From assembly GCF_031656915.1 (NCBI RefSeq), contig NZ_CP134227.1, forward strand, positions 1,054,001-1,118,000: a stretch of 64,000 nucleotides of DNA, written 5' to 3'. The notes below the pieces were generated by a model. That model saw nothing but the letters and a program-made list of their open reading frames with translations. It ran no database searches and was not told the DNA's origin. The DNA comes from Nocardioides marmorisolisilvae (lineage in GTDB: Bacteria; Actinomycetota; Actinomycetes; Propionibacteriales; Nocardioidaceae). This document shows, in pieces, positions 33,459-41,487 of this stretch. The position numbers and the translations under genes were made by a program. Every line of letters begins with the position of its first letter. The first letter of the stretch is position 1.

Positions 33459-34373
33459 TCAGGTGGTGAAGCGGAGCAGGGAGGGGGTGACGAGGATCGC
33501 CATGAAGACGATGCCGAGCAGGCTGGCTGGGATGTACATGCGCTCGGAGGTGGCGTTGGCCTTGCCGACCTCGGCGCTGAGCATCGCCGAGCGGAGTGCG
33601 GCGGCGCGGGCCCGGAGGTTGTTGTAGATCTGGGCTCCGTCCTGGCCGGACTGCTGCATGATGTCGGCGAGGTCATCGAGCTCGGTGACCCCGAGCTCGT
33701 CGGCCAGACCGTGCAGGGAGTCCCAGGGTGCGCGGGTCATGTAGCGGGCGCGGCGCAGCTCACTCTCGATCCGCTTGAAGACCCACTTGTCGCCGACCTC
33801 GGCCGCCTGGCGCAGCGCCTGCTGGCCGCTGGATCCGTCGCGTACACCGGTGGCCACCATGTCGATGTAGGCGCCCAGGGCGCGGCTGAACTCGATGCGG
33901 GCCTTCTTGGCGTCGTCGGCGGCGTTGTAGTTGGGCATGAACCAGAACAGGGCGCCCAGGGCCAGCGACCCGAGCGTGGGGATCGCGAACGGGAGCGGGA
34001 GCCCGATCAGGCTGAAGAATCCCGCAAGTAGCGGCGGCATGATCAGCCCGAGCATCGCCCAGACGACCTTCTCGCCGTAGAACCGGGTCTCGCTAATCTG
34101 CAGGAGCGCCAGGTCCTTGCGGGGCGTGTGCGCCCAGGCACCACCGGGCAGGTTCTTCATCGCCCACAAGCCGATCCGGTCGACCGCCGAGCTGGTGCCG
34201 GTGCCGGCGTCGTCGAGGCCATGGGCGCTGCGGCGGGGCCCGACGTGGTCAGGCGAGAGACGGTCCAGGGCGTCGACCAGATCAGGGTCGGACGGCGCGA
34301 GACGCCACACGAGCAGGGCGAGGGCCAGTCCGAGGAGGGCGCCGCTGGCGAGAGCGATCTGCAGTCCGGTCAT
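33459..34373 (-). CDS. tadC: TadC-like inner-membrane pilus assembly protein
   Basis: This 304-residue T2SF-type protein has membrane helices near 5-23, 100-125, 128-147 and 278-300. The cytoplasmic T2SSF domain contains RALGAYIDMVATGVRDGSSG and IMQQSGQDGAQIYNNLRARA. TadB and TadC form the membrane platform on which the ATPase TadA acts. It starts by ATGA overlap with tadB. A 74-base gap to the Flp-like gene contains no evident terminator; pilin genes often have extra control. Confidence 0.88.
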   Translation of the reverse strand: MTGLQIALASGALLGLALALLVWRLAPSDPDLVDALDRLSPDHVGPRRSAHGLDDAGTGTSSAVDRIGLWAMKNLPGGAWAHTPRKDLALLQISETRFYGEKVVWAMLGLIMPPLLAGFFSLIGLPLPFAIPTLGSLALGALFWFMPNYNAADDAKKARIEFSRALGAYIDMVATGVRDGSSGQQALRQAAEVGDKWVFKRIESELRRARYMTRAPWDSLHGLADELGVTELDDLADIMQQSGQDGAQIYNNLRARAAALRSAMLSAEVGKANATSERMYIPASLLGIVFMAILVTPSLLRFTT

Positions 34374-35302
34374 GCGAGTGCGCCTTCCCTGTCGCCCGGT
34401 GCCGTGCGCTGGGCGGCGCGGTGCGCGTTGCGGGCCTGAAGGTCCAGGAACCGCGGGAGCGGCTTGGCGACCGCCATCCGGCGCAACCACAGCAAGGTGG
34501 CCACGTAGGCCGAGAGCAGGACGGCGAGGATGACCTGGCCCAGCGGCGAGCCGTAGGGCTCGATGTAGTCGCCGGTGAAGGCGAGCATGCCGAGCACACC
34601 GAGGGTGATCACGGTGACGGTGCGGGCGGTGGTTCGGGGCTTGGCCTGGTCGGCGGCGATCTGGCGGCGGGCGCGCACATCGGAGGCGACGGTCTCGGCG
34701 AGGGCGTCCAGGGCCTTCGCCAGACCGGCCTGGCCGCGGCCGCTGGCTGCCAGGATCAGCTGGCTGGCCACGACGTCGCCGGTGGAGTCGTTGAGGTCCT
34801 CGGCGAAGGCGCGCAGCACGTCCTCGGTGCTGGCGGTGTTGTTCCACAACCGGGAGACCATCAGTCCGACCTCACGCTCGATCGGCGCCGGCGCGGACTG
34901 TAGGGACTTGATGAGCGCCGAGCGCAGGGACTGGCCGGCGGTCAGCTTGCCCGACAGCGACCGGGTCCACTCCTCGAGCGCCTCGAGCTTCTCGATGCTC
35001 GCGGCCGCCGGCGGGGGCGTCAACAACAGCGGGATACCGACGATCCCGGCCGGGACGAGCACGATCGCGATCACCCAGCCGGTCACCAGCGCGACCAGGA
35101 GGCCGGCCACGGCACCGCCGACCATCAGCATCCGGGTGCGGCGGTCGAGCCGGACGAACCAGTTCCCCAGCCGTCCGAACGGTGTGACGGGCCGGGCGGG
35201 ACGGCGCGGCTTCGGCGGTGCCGGGATCAGCGCGTAGACCATCCCGATCAGGCCGATGACGATGAGCGCGCCGAAGACGGCGGGCAGGAACGCGGTGCTC
35301 AT
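34370..35302 (-). CDS. tadB: TadB-like inner-membrane pilus assembly protein
   Basis: This 310-residue T2SF-domain protein has helices near 5-25, 58-95 (two), and 248-285 (two). Its cytoplasmic domain contains LEEWTRSLSGKLTAGQSLRS and AASGRGQAGLAKALDALAET. It pairs with TadC to build the platform of the Tad pilus. Overlaps are ATGA at both ends. Length and topology match TadB. Confidence 0.88.
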   Translation of the reverse strand: MSTAFLPAVFGALIVIGLIGMVYALIPAPPKPRRPARPVTPFGRLGNWFVRLDRRTRMLMVGGAVAGLLVALVTGWVIAIVLVPAGIVGIPLLLTPPPAAASIEKLEALEEWTRSLSGKLTAGQSLRSALIKSLQSAPAPIEREVGLMVSRLWNNTASTEDVLRAFAEDLNDSTGDVVASQLILAASGRGQAGLAKALDALAETVASDVRARRQIAADQAKPRTTARTVTVITLGVLGMLAFTGDYIEPYGSPLGQVILAVLLSAYVATLLWLRRMAVAKPLPRFLDLQARNAHRAAQRTAPGDREGALA

Positions 35303-36981
35303 GAGGTGGCCACCCCCGGGTTGGCCAGCGACTCGGCCTTGTACGCCTCGAGGTCGAACCCGTGCCGCGCCAGCTCCTGGGCGAGGAAGTTGTCGAGCTT
35401 GCCGGTCGCGACGGCCTGGCCGAGCTGGTTGGGCGCGAAGATCGGGGTGGTGGCGTATCCCCTGGCGGCGTCGATGCTGGGCTGGACGACCAGGACCTCC
35501 TCGACCCAGCGCTGCTTGCGGGAGGTGCCGTCGGGGTTGGGGATGACCTCCGAGCGCAGGTACATCACGATGTCGATCGCGGCGGCGAGCTTGCTGATGG
35601 CCAGCTCGCGGGTGACCTGGGGGCCCTTCTCCATGGCGCAGGAGACGAGCTTCTCGATGGTGTGCTCGGCGCTGCGGGCGTGGGTGGTGCTGATCGAGCC
35701 CGGGCCGGACTCCATGGCCTTAAGCATGTTCCAGACCTCGGGGCCGCGGACCTCGCCGACGATCTGGCGGGCGAGGTTGAACCGGAAGGAGTGGTGGATG
35801 GCCTCCTCGAGGCTGAACTCACCGGCCTGGCGTCCGTCGATGCCGACCTCGCCGGATCCGGGGCGGTGTTCCCAGGCGTGGACGATCTTGTGCCGGTCGA
35901 CGAGCTCGTGCAGGTGCAGCTCGAACTCGGTCTCGAAGGTGCCGATCATCTCCCAGGGCGGGATGCACGAAGCCAGGGCGCGGACCCAGGTGGTCTTCCC
36001 GCTGCCTTGGACCCCGGAGACGACGATGCTCTTGCCGGCGCGCACGCAGGCGGCGGCGAAGTCGGCCAGGACCGGGCTACAGGCCTTGCGGTCGTAGACC
36101 ATCTCGTCCATCGACACCTCGCGCATGCCGTGGCGCCGGATCACGACCGAGGTGTAGGCCATCACCCAGGAGCCGGCCGCGAGCCGCGCTCCCCCGGGCA
36201 GCCGGAGGTCCAGATGCGGCCGGGCCTCGGTGAAGGGCCGGTTCTGCCGGGCGCCGAGGTCGGAGAGGAACTCGCGCAGCTCGTCCTCGGAGTCGGCGAT
36301 CGGGGCGGCCTCGACCAGGGTGCCGTCGACCAGCTCCAGCCACACCGAACAGGCCGGGCCGCGGGCGATGACGATGATGTTCTCGACGTCCTCGCGCTCG
36401 ACCAGCGGCTGCAGGCGGCCGAGGCCGAACAGGGCGGCACGGAGGGCGGACTTGAGCGCCTTCTCCTGACCGGTCGTCCACGGCGGCCGACCGGTGGAGA
36501 CCAGCGTCTCGGCCTCGGACTTGATGAGCTCCTCGATGACGTCGAGGCCCATCTGCTCGCGGTCTTCCTCGGTGACCCGGCCACCTTCCTTGTCGAGCCG
36601 GGCGGTCAGTCGCGACGAGATCTCCGCGCGGTACTGCGCGATCAGCTCCCAGTCCAACTCGACCTCGCCATCCGCACCGTGGATGTGATGGTGCTCCTCC
36701 GGTGTGGGCGCCACCAGCGGGCGCAAGCTGCACTCCGAGCGGGCGCGGCCGGGCAGCTGACCCTCGCCTTCGCTGGTCCAGGCGCCGGCGAAGATCGGCA
36801 GAGAGGTCGGGTCGTGGTCCTCGACGACCGGCGGCGGAGGCGGCGGGGAGCCGTTGGTGCCGCGGCCGCGGGCGAACGGCGAGGTCTGCTCACGGTTCGC
36901 GGCGTGACGGGCCTCGAGCCACTCATCGGCGCGCAGCGGGTCACGGCCGTTGGTTTCCGGGTGGTGTCCGTTGGTGCTCAT
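35299..36981 (-). CDS. tadA: TadA/CpaF-family pilus assembly ATPase
   Basis: This 560-residue protein has a disordered N-terminus (1-105), a helical N-domain, and the secretion-ATPase core: Walker A GVQGSGKT at 323-330, an Asp-box region with IGTFETEFELHLHELVDRHK, then FRFNLARQIVGEVRGPEVWN (Walker B region) and STTHARSAEHTIEKL (His box). It should be a hexameric ATPase driving pilus assembly with TadB and TadC. The start at 36,981 overlaps the tadZ-like gene by ATGA; a much longer open frame upstream is a shadow. Confidence 0.9.
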   Translation of the reverse strand: MSTNGHHPETNGRDPLRADEWLEARHAANREQTSPFARGRGTNGSPPPPPPVVEDHDPTSLPIFAGAWTSEGEGQLPGRARSECSLRPLVAPTPEEHHHIHGADGEVELDWELIAQYRAEISSRLTARLDKEGGRVTEEDREQMGLDVIEELIKSEAETLVSTGRPPWTTGQEKALKSALRAALFGLGRLQPLVEREDVENIIVIARGPACSVWLELVDGTLVEAAPIADSEDELREFLSDLGARQNRPFTEARPHLDLRLPGGARLAAGSWVMAYTSVVIRRHGMREVSMDEMVYDRKACSPVLADFAAACVRAGKSIVVSGVQGSGKTTWVRALASCIPPWEMIGTFETEFELHLHELVDRHKIVHAWEHRPGSGEVGIDGRQAGEFSLEEAIHHSFRFNLARQIVGEVRGPEVWNMLKAMESGPGSISTTHARSAEHTIEKLVSCAMEKGPQVTRELAISKLAAAIDIVMYLRSEVIPNPDGTSRKQRWVEEVLVVQPSIDAARGYATTPIFAPNQLGQAVATGKLDNFLAQELARHGFDLEAYKAESLANPGVATS

Positions 36982-37817
36982 GCGTGGCCTCCGTTCGTGG
37001 GAGCGAGGGCGGCCTGGTTGGCGCCGAGGATGGACTGGATCGCCGCGGCGCTGGCCCGGTAGCCGCGCAGCAGCCCGGAGGACTCGAACTTGCGGGGCTT
37101 GCGGGCGCCGTGGGAGTAGACCTCGGCCACCTCGGGCTCCCAGTCCACGGAGGCGACCACGGGGATCTGCAGGGCCTTGGCGATGTGGCGGGCGGTGTAT
37201 GGCCGGACGCGGGCTCCGGTGGGAACCGTGGGCCACCGGCGCTCCTCGTCGACGAGGAGGACCCCGAGACGAGACAGGCCACCGACCGCACCGAACTGGT
37301 CGCGCAGCGACTTGGCCCACGAGCGTGCACCGGCCAGTGCCGGCAGTGAGCTGCGGGTGACCAGCAGGGTCAGGTCGGAGGCAGCGATGAGCGGCTGCGG
37401 CCAGCCCGCGAGACCGAGCCGCCCGGAGTCGACGATGACGTCCTGAACGTTGCGGTCCAGCGCGCGCAGCTGCTCGGCGAGCGGCTCCCACAACGGCAGC
37501 AGGCTAGGGGCCTGCTCGTGGGCCCGGATGCCGGGCAGGAACCAGGCCGAGCGCTCGGCCGGGACCTCGGGGTCCAGCAACAGCGTCTCGCGAGGAAGGG
37601 CGGCAGCCAGTGTCCCCTCGCGCAGCGCGAGGGCGAGGTTGATCAGCCCGCCGGTGGGTTCCTGGGTGCCGTGGAAGTAGCCGGCGAAGACCGAGGAGGA
37701 ACCGGTCGGGTCGGCGTCGACCAGGAGCACGGGACGGTGCCAGTCGAGGGTGAGCCCCAGCGCCGTGGTGGAGACACCGGGCGAACCGCTGGCGGAGGCC
37801 AGGACGATCAGCGCCAT
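36978..37817 (-). CDS. TadZ/CpaE-like localisation ATPase
   Basis: This 279-residue ParA-superfamily protein has a P-loop-like SASGSPGVSTTALGLT (residues 7-22), a VDADPTG segment near 35, and a C-terminal LGANQAAL tail. The P-loop lacks the canonical signature Lys, as in TadZ/CpaE proteins that position the pilus machine. It follows the SAF-domain gene by 3 bases and overlaps tadA by ATGA. It resembles the degenerate ATPase of the T4SS operon (15,066-15,914) in design. Confidence 0.82.
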   Translation of the reverse strand: MALIVLASASGSPGVSTTALGLTLDWHRPVLLVDADPTGSSSVFAGYFHGTQEPTGGLINLALALREGTLAAALPRETLLLDPEVPAERSAWFLPGIRAHEQAPSLLPLWEPLAEQLRALDRNVQDVIVDSGRLGLAGWPQPLIAASDLTLLVTRSSLPALAGARSWAKSLRDQFGAVGGLSRLGVLLVDEERRWPTVPTGARVRPYTARHIAKALQIPVVASVDWEPEVAEVYSHGARKPRKFESSGLLRGYRASAAAIQSILGANQAALAPTNGGHA

Positions 37818-37820
37818 CGC

Positions 37821-38501
37821 TCAGCGCTCCCGAGCGTCCAGGACCAGTGCGACCCGCCCGGTAGCGGCCCGGGCAGCCAGGTCGGCCGCATCGCCCTCAG
37901 GGACAGAGACGTCGACAACGGTCTCCCCCGTCTCCTCGACCCGGCTAACACCAACGACGGTGGCCTCGATGCTGACCGGCTCCTTGTCGGTGATCTCGCC
38001 CTGGTCGCCGGGCGTGGTGACGATACTGACGACGTCGCCGCCGTAGAGCGGCTCCGAGGGCATCTGGGCGGGAGTGAGACTGATGCCCACCAGGGACTCC
38101 CCCTCCCCCGGCACCAGGTTGTCCGCGACTGCCTGCTCGGTGAGCAGGGTGCCGGCCCACAGGTCGACGGCGGCGCGGCTGCCCTCGAGCTCCGCCTTCT
38201 GGCTGCCGGGAACCGGCGTCAACGCCGGGTCGACACTGACCCGCACGACGGCGAGGTCACCGGCCTCGATGGTCTCGCCGCGCTTGACGTCGCTCCTGAC
38301 GACCAAGACCTCTCGGGTGTCATTAACAGACGTGAACGCGTAGCCGGTACCTAGCGCACCAGCAGCGACCAAGCCCGCGCAGAGTGCAAACACCCACCGC
38401 CTGGGGCGTTGTCTGACGGGCGGGAAGTGGTTGATGTGGGGCGTGGTCGGGATATTGGAGGGTGCCTCGCCCGACCGTTCCTGAGTGATGTTCATCGACA
38501 T
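37821..38501 (-). CDS. SAF-domain protein, CpaB/RcpC-like
   Basis: This 226-residue protein has a cytoplasmic basic N-terminus, one membrane helix (about 34-55), and a SAF domain (about 62-130, VLVVRSDVKRGETIEAGDL). A second beta region with GGDVVSIVTTPGDQG follows. CpaB/RcpC proteins act in the periplasm or outside in Tad pilus biogenesis and probably bind peptidoglycan or glycans. ATG 38501 is chosen: a GAGAGGA site lies about 10 bases upstream, while the earlier in-frame GTG (38531) lies inside shared site C. Confidence 0.8.
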   Translation of the reverse strand: MSMNITQERSGEAPSNIPTTPHINHFPPVRQRPRRWVFALCAGLVAAGALGTGYAFTSVNDTREVLVVRSDVKRGETIEAGDLAVVRVSVDPALTPVPGSQKAELEGSRAAVDLWAGTLLTEQAVADNLVPGEGESLVGISLTPAQMPSEPLYGGDVVSIVTTPGDQGEITDKEPVSIEATVVGVSRVEETGETVVDVSVPEGDAADLAARAATGRVALVLDARER

Positions 38502-38525
38502 GGATCCCGAGTCCTCTCGTGTCTC

Positions 38526-38562
38526 GATCACCTACGTGTCAAGACGGGTCCGGAGCGATCAT
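38526..38562 (-). promoter_or_regulatory. Shared transfer-regulon site C (Tad pilus operon)
   Basis: Minus-strand reading: ATGATCGC, 16 bases, CACGTAGG, then TGAT. It differs from the consensus at two of 16 block positions and keeps the exact spacing. The second block ends 30 bases before the ATG at 38,501. This is the site that ties the pilus operon to the T4SS operons. Confidence 0.75.
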
Positions 38563-38614
38563 CGCCAACCCAACTCGACAAGACGACACTAGTGCATTTC
38601 TATCGAGCGAGTGG

Positions 38615-38784
38615 TTATCCGCAGGTGACCAACTCCGAGATGTCATCGCCCGAGTCCTGACCGGAAGCGGTTGCGCGGCCCAGTCCCCCGATGGGACCGA
38701 TCAATTTCGCGCACCGAATGTCCGGATCTATGGGACCACAAAATCATCCGGTTCTCCCGGGGAGAACCTGTTCCTTGTGGATAA
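38615..38784. promoter_or_regulatory. DnaA boxes upstream of the Tad operon
   Basis: The 320 bases between the Tad operon start and the XRE gene contain TGTGGATAA at 38,776-38,784 (a perfect DnaA box, inverse orientation) and TTATCCGCA at 38,615-38,623 (one mismatch). Apart from site C and these boxes I see no gene here. They could be targets for the DnaA-domain protein of this element (45,156) or for chromosomal DnaA. Confidence 0.5.
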
Positions 38785-38822
38785 CCGTCAACCCGGGGCG
38801 TTTGCGCGTTGTCTGCCCGAAG

Positions 38823-39269
38823 CTAGATCTCCTCGCGCTGCAGGCGTTGGCGTTGTGCCTCGAAGAAGGCGGCGACGACGACATCAACGGGGTGCCCCGA
38901 GGCACCGGCGAGTTTGTCGAGTTGCCTGGCCGCAGGGAGCCGAGCCCAGCGGCCTTGCTCCCAGGCGTAGTAGGTAGGCACAGCAACGTTCACGGCCGCC
39001 GCCAGCTTGGGGACTGTCAGTCCGGCCTGCAGACGCAGCGCCCTGAGGTCGGGGATCTCACCGTCAATGTGGATGAGACGAAGGGTCGGGATGTCCAGGG
39101 CTCTTGCGAGCTTGACCAGGAAATCCGGCCGGGGAACGGACGTGCCGAGCTCCCAGCGCGAGACGCGCTCCCCGCCGGCAGCACCAACGAGACGCGCCAG
39201 CTCGTGCTGGGTCAGGCCCGCCTTCTCGCGTGCTGCCCGCAACTCCGAGGGGTCGACTCCGGTAACCAT
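38823..39269 (-). CDS. Double helix-turn-helix XRE regulator
   Basis: This 148-residue protein contains two Cro/CI-type domains: residues about 8-65 (LRAAREKAGLTQHELARLVG) and about 73-130 (LRALRLQAGLTVPKLAAAVN). The second has TYYAWEQGRW at the recognition region. Two tandem HTH domains in one chain would suit binding to two-block DNA sites such as the shared motif. It lies at the head of the pilus operon, same strand, 292 bases upstream of site C. A partial motif (GTGATCGT only) lies just upstream of its own start, at 39,297-39,304. It is the best local candidate for the shared regulator, by inference. Confidence 0.82.
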   Translation of the reverse strand: MVTGVDPSELRAAREKAGLTQHELARLVGAAGGERVSRWELGTSVPRPDFLVKLARALDIPTLRLIHIDGEIPDLRALRLQAGLTVPKLAAAVNVAVPTYYAWEQGRWARLPAARQLDKLAGASGHPVDVVVAAFFEAQRQRLQREEI

Positions 39270-39324
39270 CAGCGACGAACACTAGCGACAGGGAGAACGA
39301 TCACAGTTCCGCGACCGCGCCGAG

Positions 39325-39516
39325 GTGCTCGAACTCCTGGGCATAGTCCAGCCGCCAGGCGCCCCGGAGGCTACAGCCGCCCCGGTGGACTGCTTCACCC
39401 CCGAACGCCTCTTGCTGATCGCTCGGACGCTCCTCAATCACAAAGGTGACCCGCACCTGGATGGCAGAATCCCAGTGATGACTACACCAGACCGCTACTC
39501 CCCTGCGGCCGGCTGA
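39325..39516 (+). CDS. Possible small protein upstream of the 211-residue gene
   Basis: This 63-codon frame starts at GTG 39325 and reads VLELLGIVQPPGAPEATAAP, then ERLLLIARTLLNHKGDPHLD. The composition is protein-like and the frame is closed four bases before the next GTG start. There is no clear ribosome site and an in-frame stop sits at 39,283. It may be a real small gene divergent from the XRE regulator or the remnant of a longer one. Confidence 0.4.
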   Translation: MLELLGIVQPPGAPEATAAPVDCFTPERLLLIARTLLNHKGDPHLDGRIPVMTTPDRYSPAAG

Positions 39517-39520
39517 TCGG

Positions 39521-40156
39521 GTGGCTGCACGATCCTGGCGCGACCGGCGCATCGACGACCTCCTGGCGGCCGTCTCCGACCTCGGCATGACGATGTCCCG
39601 GTCCGCTGCCGGCGAGTTGCTCGACGAACGGGTCAAGTTCGTCGCCGAGCAGATGCGTGTCACAGAGACCAACGCCCGCCGGTACCTCACCGACGATGCC
39701 CTCGCCGGCATGGCCAGGGAGATCGTCTTCGGCTTCGTCGAAGAGACACCGGGTGCGGACCTGATGAGCGCACCGCGGACCGCCGCGGTTCCCGTGAGGT
39801 TCGCCGGCCGGGTCTTCGCGGGGTTGGGCGAGGTCGTCCGCATCCTCCTCGTCGAGCGCGACGATCTCGAGCACACCCGCGATCGGGTGGCTCAGATCGC
39901 GCACGCGCAGAGCTATCTCGGACTGCTGGTCCATGACCAGGTGGCCACCACAGGCTTCTACGACGAGCCGTCGGTCCAGATGCCCCCGGCGCTTCTCCTG
40001 CGCGTGGCGCGCATCCTGGAGACCGCCGCAGACCTGGTGGAGGATGGCCTGATCGGCTACCAGGGGGATCCGGAGCAGAGCGCTGGGCTCCCATCAGCCT
40101 TCCGCCGAGACGTTCGCCTGATGCGCACTATGGCCGGGCAGGAGTCGAGCACGTGA
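39521..40156 (+). CDS. Unknown soluble protein, 211 residues
   Basis: This protein starts with GTG at 39,521. It is helical, with RRIDDLLAAVSDLGMTMSRS and RVTETNARRYLTDDALAGMA in the N-terminal half and PPALLLRVARILETAADLVE in the C-terminal half. The segment MRVTETNARRYL resembles a helix-turn-helix, so DNA binding is possible. No membrane segment. The family is not recognised. It is transcribed divergently from the XRE regulator and ends by GTGA-type overlap with another short frame. Confidence 0.6.
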   Translation: MAARSWRDRRIDDLLAAVSDLGMTMSRSAAGELLDERVKFVAEQMRVTETNARRYLTDDALAGMAREIVFGFVEETPGADLMSAPRTAAVPVRFAGRVFAGLGEVVRILLVERDDLEHTRDRVAQIAHAQSYLGLLVHDQVATTGFYDEPSVQMPPALLLRVARILETAADLVEDGLIGYQGDPEQSAGLPSAFRRDVRLMRTMAGQESST

Positions 40157-40195
40157 CGGAGACCGCAGCTCGAGTCCTCGCCCTGTACGCCCCGG

Positions 40196-40351
40196 GTGCA
40201 GGAGATCCCGCCCGACCACCGCGGCGGCTACACCCTCGGCCGAGAGGAGTTGACCGTCCAGGACTCCGACTACGACCAGGCGCTCGCGGCCGCCCGACGC
40301 CGCGTTCCTGACGGGTGGCGAATCATCGCCCTGCGAGTCGTGCGCAGCTAG
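40196..40351 (+). CDS. Small conserved-looking protein, 51 residues
   Basis: The frame from GTG 40196 reads VQEIPPDHRGGYTLGREELT, then DYDQALAAARRRVPDGWRII, ending at a TAG that coincides with the CTAG target of the adjacent IS5-family element. The compact helix-strand composition (RRRVPDGWRIIALRVVR) looks like a real protein. A slightly earlier frame (from GTG 40153) overlaps the previous stop but breaks after 52 codons; a +1 shift between the two frames is possible. Confidence 0.45.
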   Translation: MQEIPPDHRGGYTLGREELTVQDSDYDQALAAARRRVPDGWRIIALRVVRS

Positions 40352-41342
40352 GGCGTGTCTCCCATATCTCAGGTGAGGCGCACGTGAGTATCGGTGGGTG
40401 AGTTCTTCGAGGTGCCGGGCGCTGTCGGACATGGAGTGGGATCGGATAGAGCCGTTGCTGCCATCGAACGCTGGCCGGCGGGGCCATCCGTTCGGCGATG
40501 ACCGGCGCGTGGTCGAGGGGATCGTCTACCGCTACCGCACGGGGATGCCGTGGCGGGACCTGCCGCGTGAGGTGTTCGGGCCTTGGCAGACGGTGTGGAA
40601 ACGACACCGTCGGTATGCCGAGGACGGCACCTGGGACAGGGTGCTTGCCGAACTGCTGGCTCAGGCCGACGCTGCGGGCAAGGTCGACTGGACAGTCTCA
40701 ATCGACGCCACGATCAGCCGTGCCCACCAGCACGGCACGAACACCACCCGCCCGGATCAGGACACGGGGGGCTCGATCGAGTTACACGAATTTGCCGGCC
40801 GGGTTCATCGCGAGCCAGCTGGGCGGTGAGCGAGAACCCGCAGGTCACGGGGTGGGTCGCTCTCGTGGCGGGCTGACCACGAAGATCCATGCCGCGGTCG
40901 ATGGTCACGGCCGCCCGTTGGCGCTGGTGGTCACCGGCGGCCAGCGCAACGACGGCGCGATGCTGGCTGAGGTGCTGGCAGACATCCGGGTGCCGCGGCT
41001 GGGGTCGGGACGTCCGCGCACACGTCCCGACGTCGTCGTGGCCGACCGCGCCTACACCAACGGCGTCAACCGACGCATGCTGGCCGCGCGCGGCGTCAAG
41101 ACGGTCATCCCGCAGAAGAACACCGAGATCGCGGCCCGACTACGCAGAGGCTCTGCCGGCGGGAGGACACCAGCCTTCGATGCCGAGATCTACAAGGGCC
41201 GCAACGTCGTGGAGCGCTCCTTCAACCTGTCGAAGCAGTGGCGGGGCCTGGCCACCCGCTACGACAAGCTCGCCATCACCTACCGGGCCGCGGCCGTTCT
41301 CCAAGCCTGCATCCGCTGGCTTCGCCTATTGGGAGACACGGC
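40352..41342 (+). mobile_element. IS5-family insertion sequence with CTAG target duplication
   Basis: A 991-bp element bounded by inverted repeats: the left end begins GGCGTGTCTCCCA and the inverse of the right end reads GCCGTGTCTCCCA. CTAG occurs on both sides (40,348-40,351 and 41,343-41,346). It carries a two-frame DDE transposase. Removing it joins the end of the 51-codon frame to sequence leading to shared site H at 41,433. Confidence 0.8.
40398..40829 (+). CDS. IS5-family transposase, first frame (OrfA)
   Basis: This 143-residue frame has the DUF4096-like N-terminus (LSDMEWDRIEPLLPSNAGRR, VEGIVYRYRTGMPWRDLPRE) and the first catalytic Asp in VDWTVSIDATISRAHQHG. The catalytic domain continues in the +1 frame, so a full transposase needs ribosomal frameshifting in the overlap near 40,780-40,829. 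That is known for the IS427 group of IS5. The shift signal itself is not obvious. Confidence 0.8.
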   Translation: MSSSRCRALSDMEWDRIEPLLPSNAGRRGHPFGDDRRVVEGIVYRYRTGMPWRDLPREVFGPWQTVWKRHRRYAEDGTWDRVLAELLAQADAAGKVDWTVSIDATISRAHQHGTNTTRPDQDTGGSIELHEFAGRVHREPAGR

Positions 41343-41346
41343 CTAG
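40765..41346 (+). CDS. IS5-family transposase, second frame (OrfB)
   Basis: The second frame carries RSRGGLTTKIHAAVDGHGRP, the second Asp in VVVADRAYTNGVNRR, the Glu region NVVERSFNLSKQWRGLATRY and the C-terminal end RWLRLLGDTA. It completes the DDE core begun in the first frame. The start coordinate marks where this frame overlaps OrfA; it is probably expressed as a frameshift fusion rather than from its own start. Confidence 0.75.
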   Translation, partial: RGARSSYTNLPAGFIASQLGGEREPAGHGVGRSRGGLTTKIHAAVDGHGRPLALVVTGGQRNDGAMLAEVLADIRVPRLGSGRPRTRPDVVVADRAYTNGVNRRMLAARGVKTVIPQKNTEIAARLRRGSAGGRTPAFDAEIYKGRNVVERSFNLSKQWRGLATRYDKLAITYRAAAVLQACIRWLRLLGDTA

Positions 41347-41432
41347 CAGCGGATCCGATGCTGCCGTGCCCGCCGCCGGTGCACTACGCGTGCCGGCCCA
41401 GGCCGGTGAGCTGGCGAAAGTACCTCGCGCAG

Positions 41433-41469
41433 CTGATCGCTCCCAAGGTCCGGGATCACCTAGGTGACC
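41433..41469 (+). promoter_or_regulatory. Shared transfer-regulon site H
   Basis: Plus-strand reading: CTGATCGC, 16 bases, CACCTAGG, then TGACC. Fourteen of the 16 block positions match the consensus, with identical spacing. It ends 19 bases before the ATG at 41,488. The IS5-family element lies about 90 bases upstream and does not disturb it. Confidence 0.75.
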
Positions 41470-41487
41470 AAGCAGAGGAGGACCCAG

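Noticed and set aside
38532-38822. Replication origin at the DnaA boxes
   Set aside because: Only one perfect and one near box, no AT-rich unwinding region and no initiator gene next to it; recorded as possible protein-binding sites only.
39273-39304. Eighth copy of the shared motif upstream of the XRE gene
   Set aside because: Only the GTGATCGT block is present. The second block is absent at the fixed 16-base spacing, so it is treated as a half-site, not a full copy.
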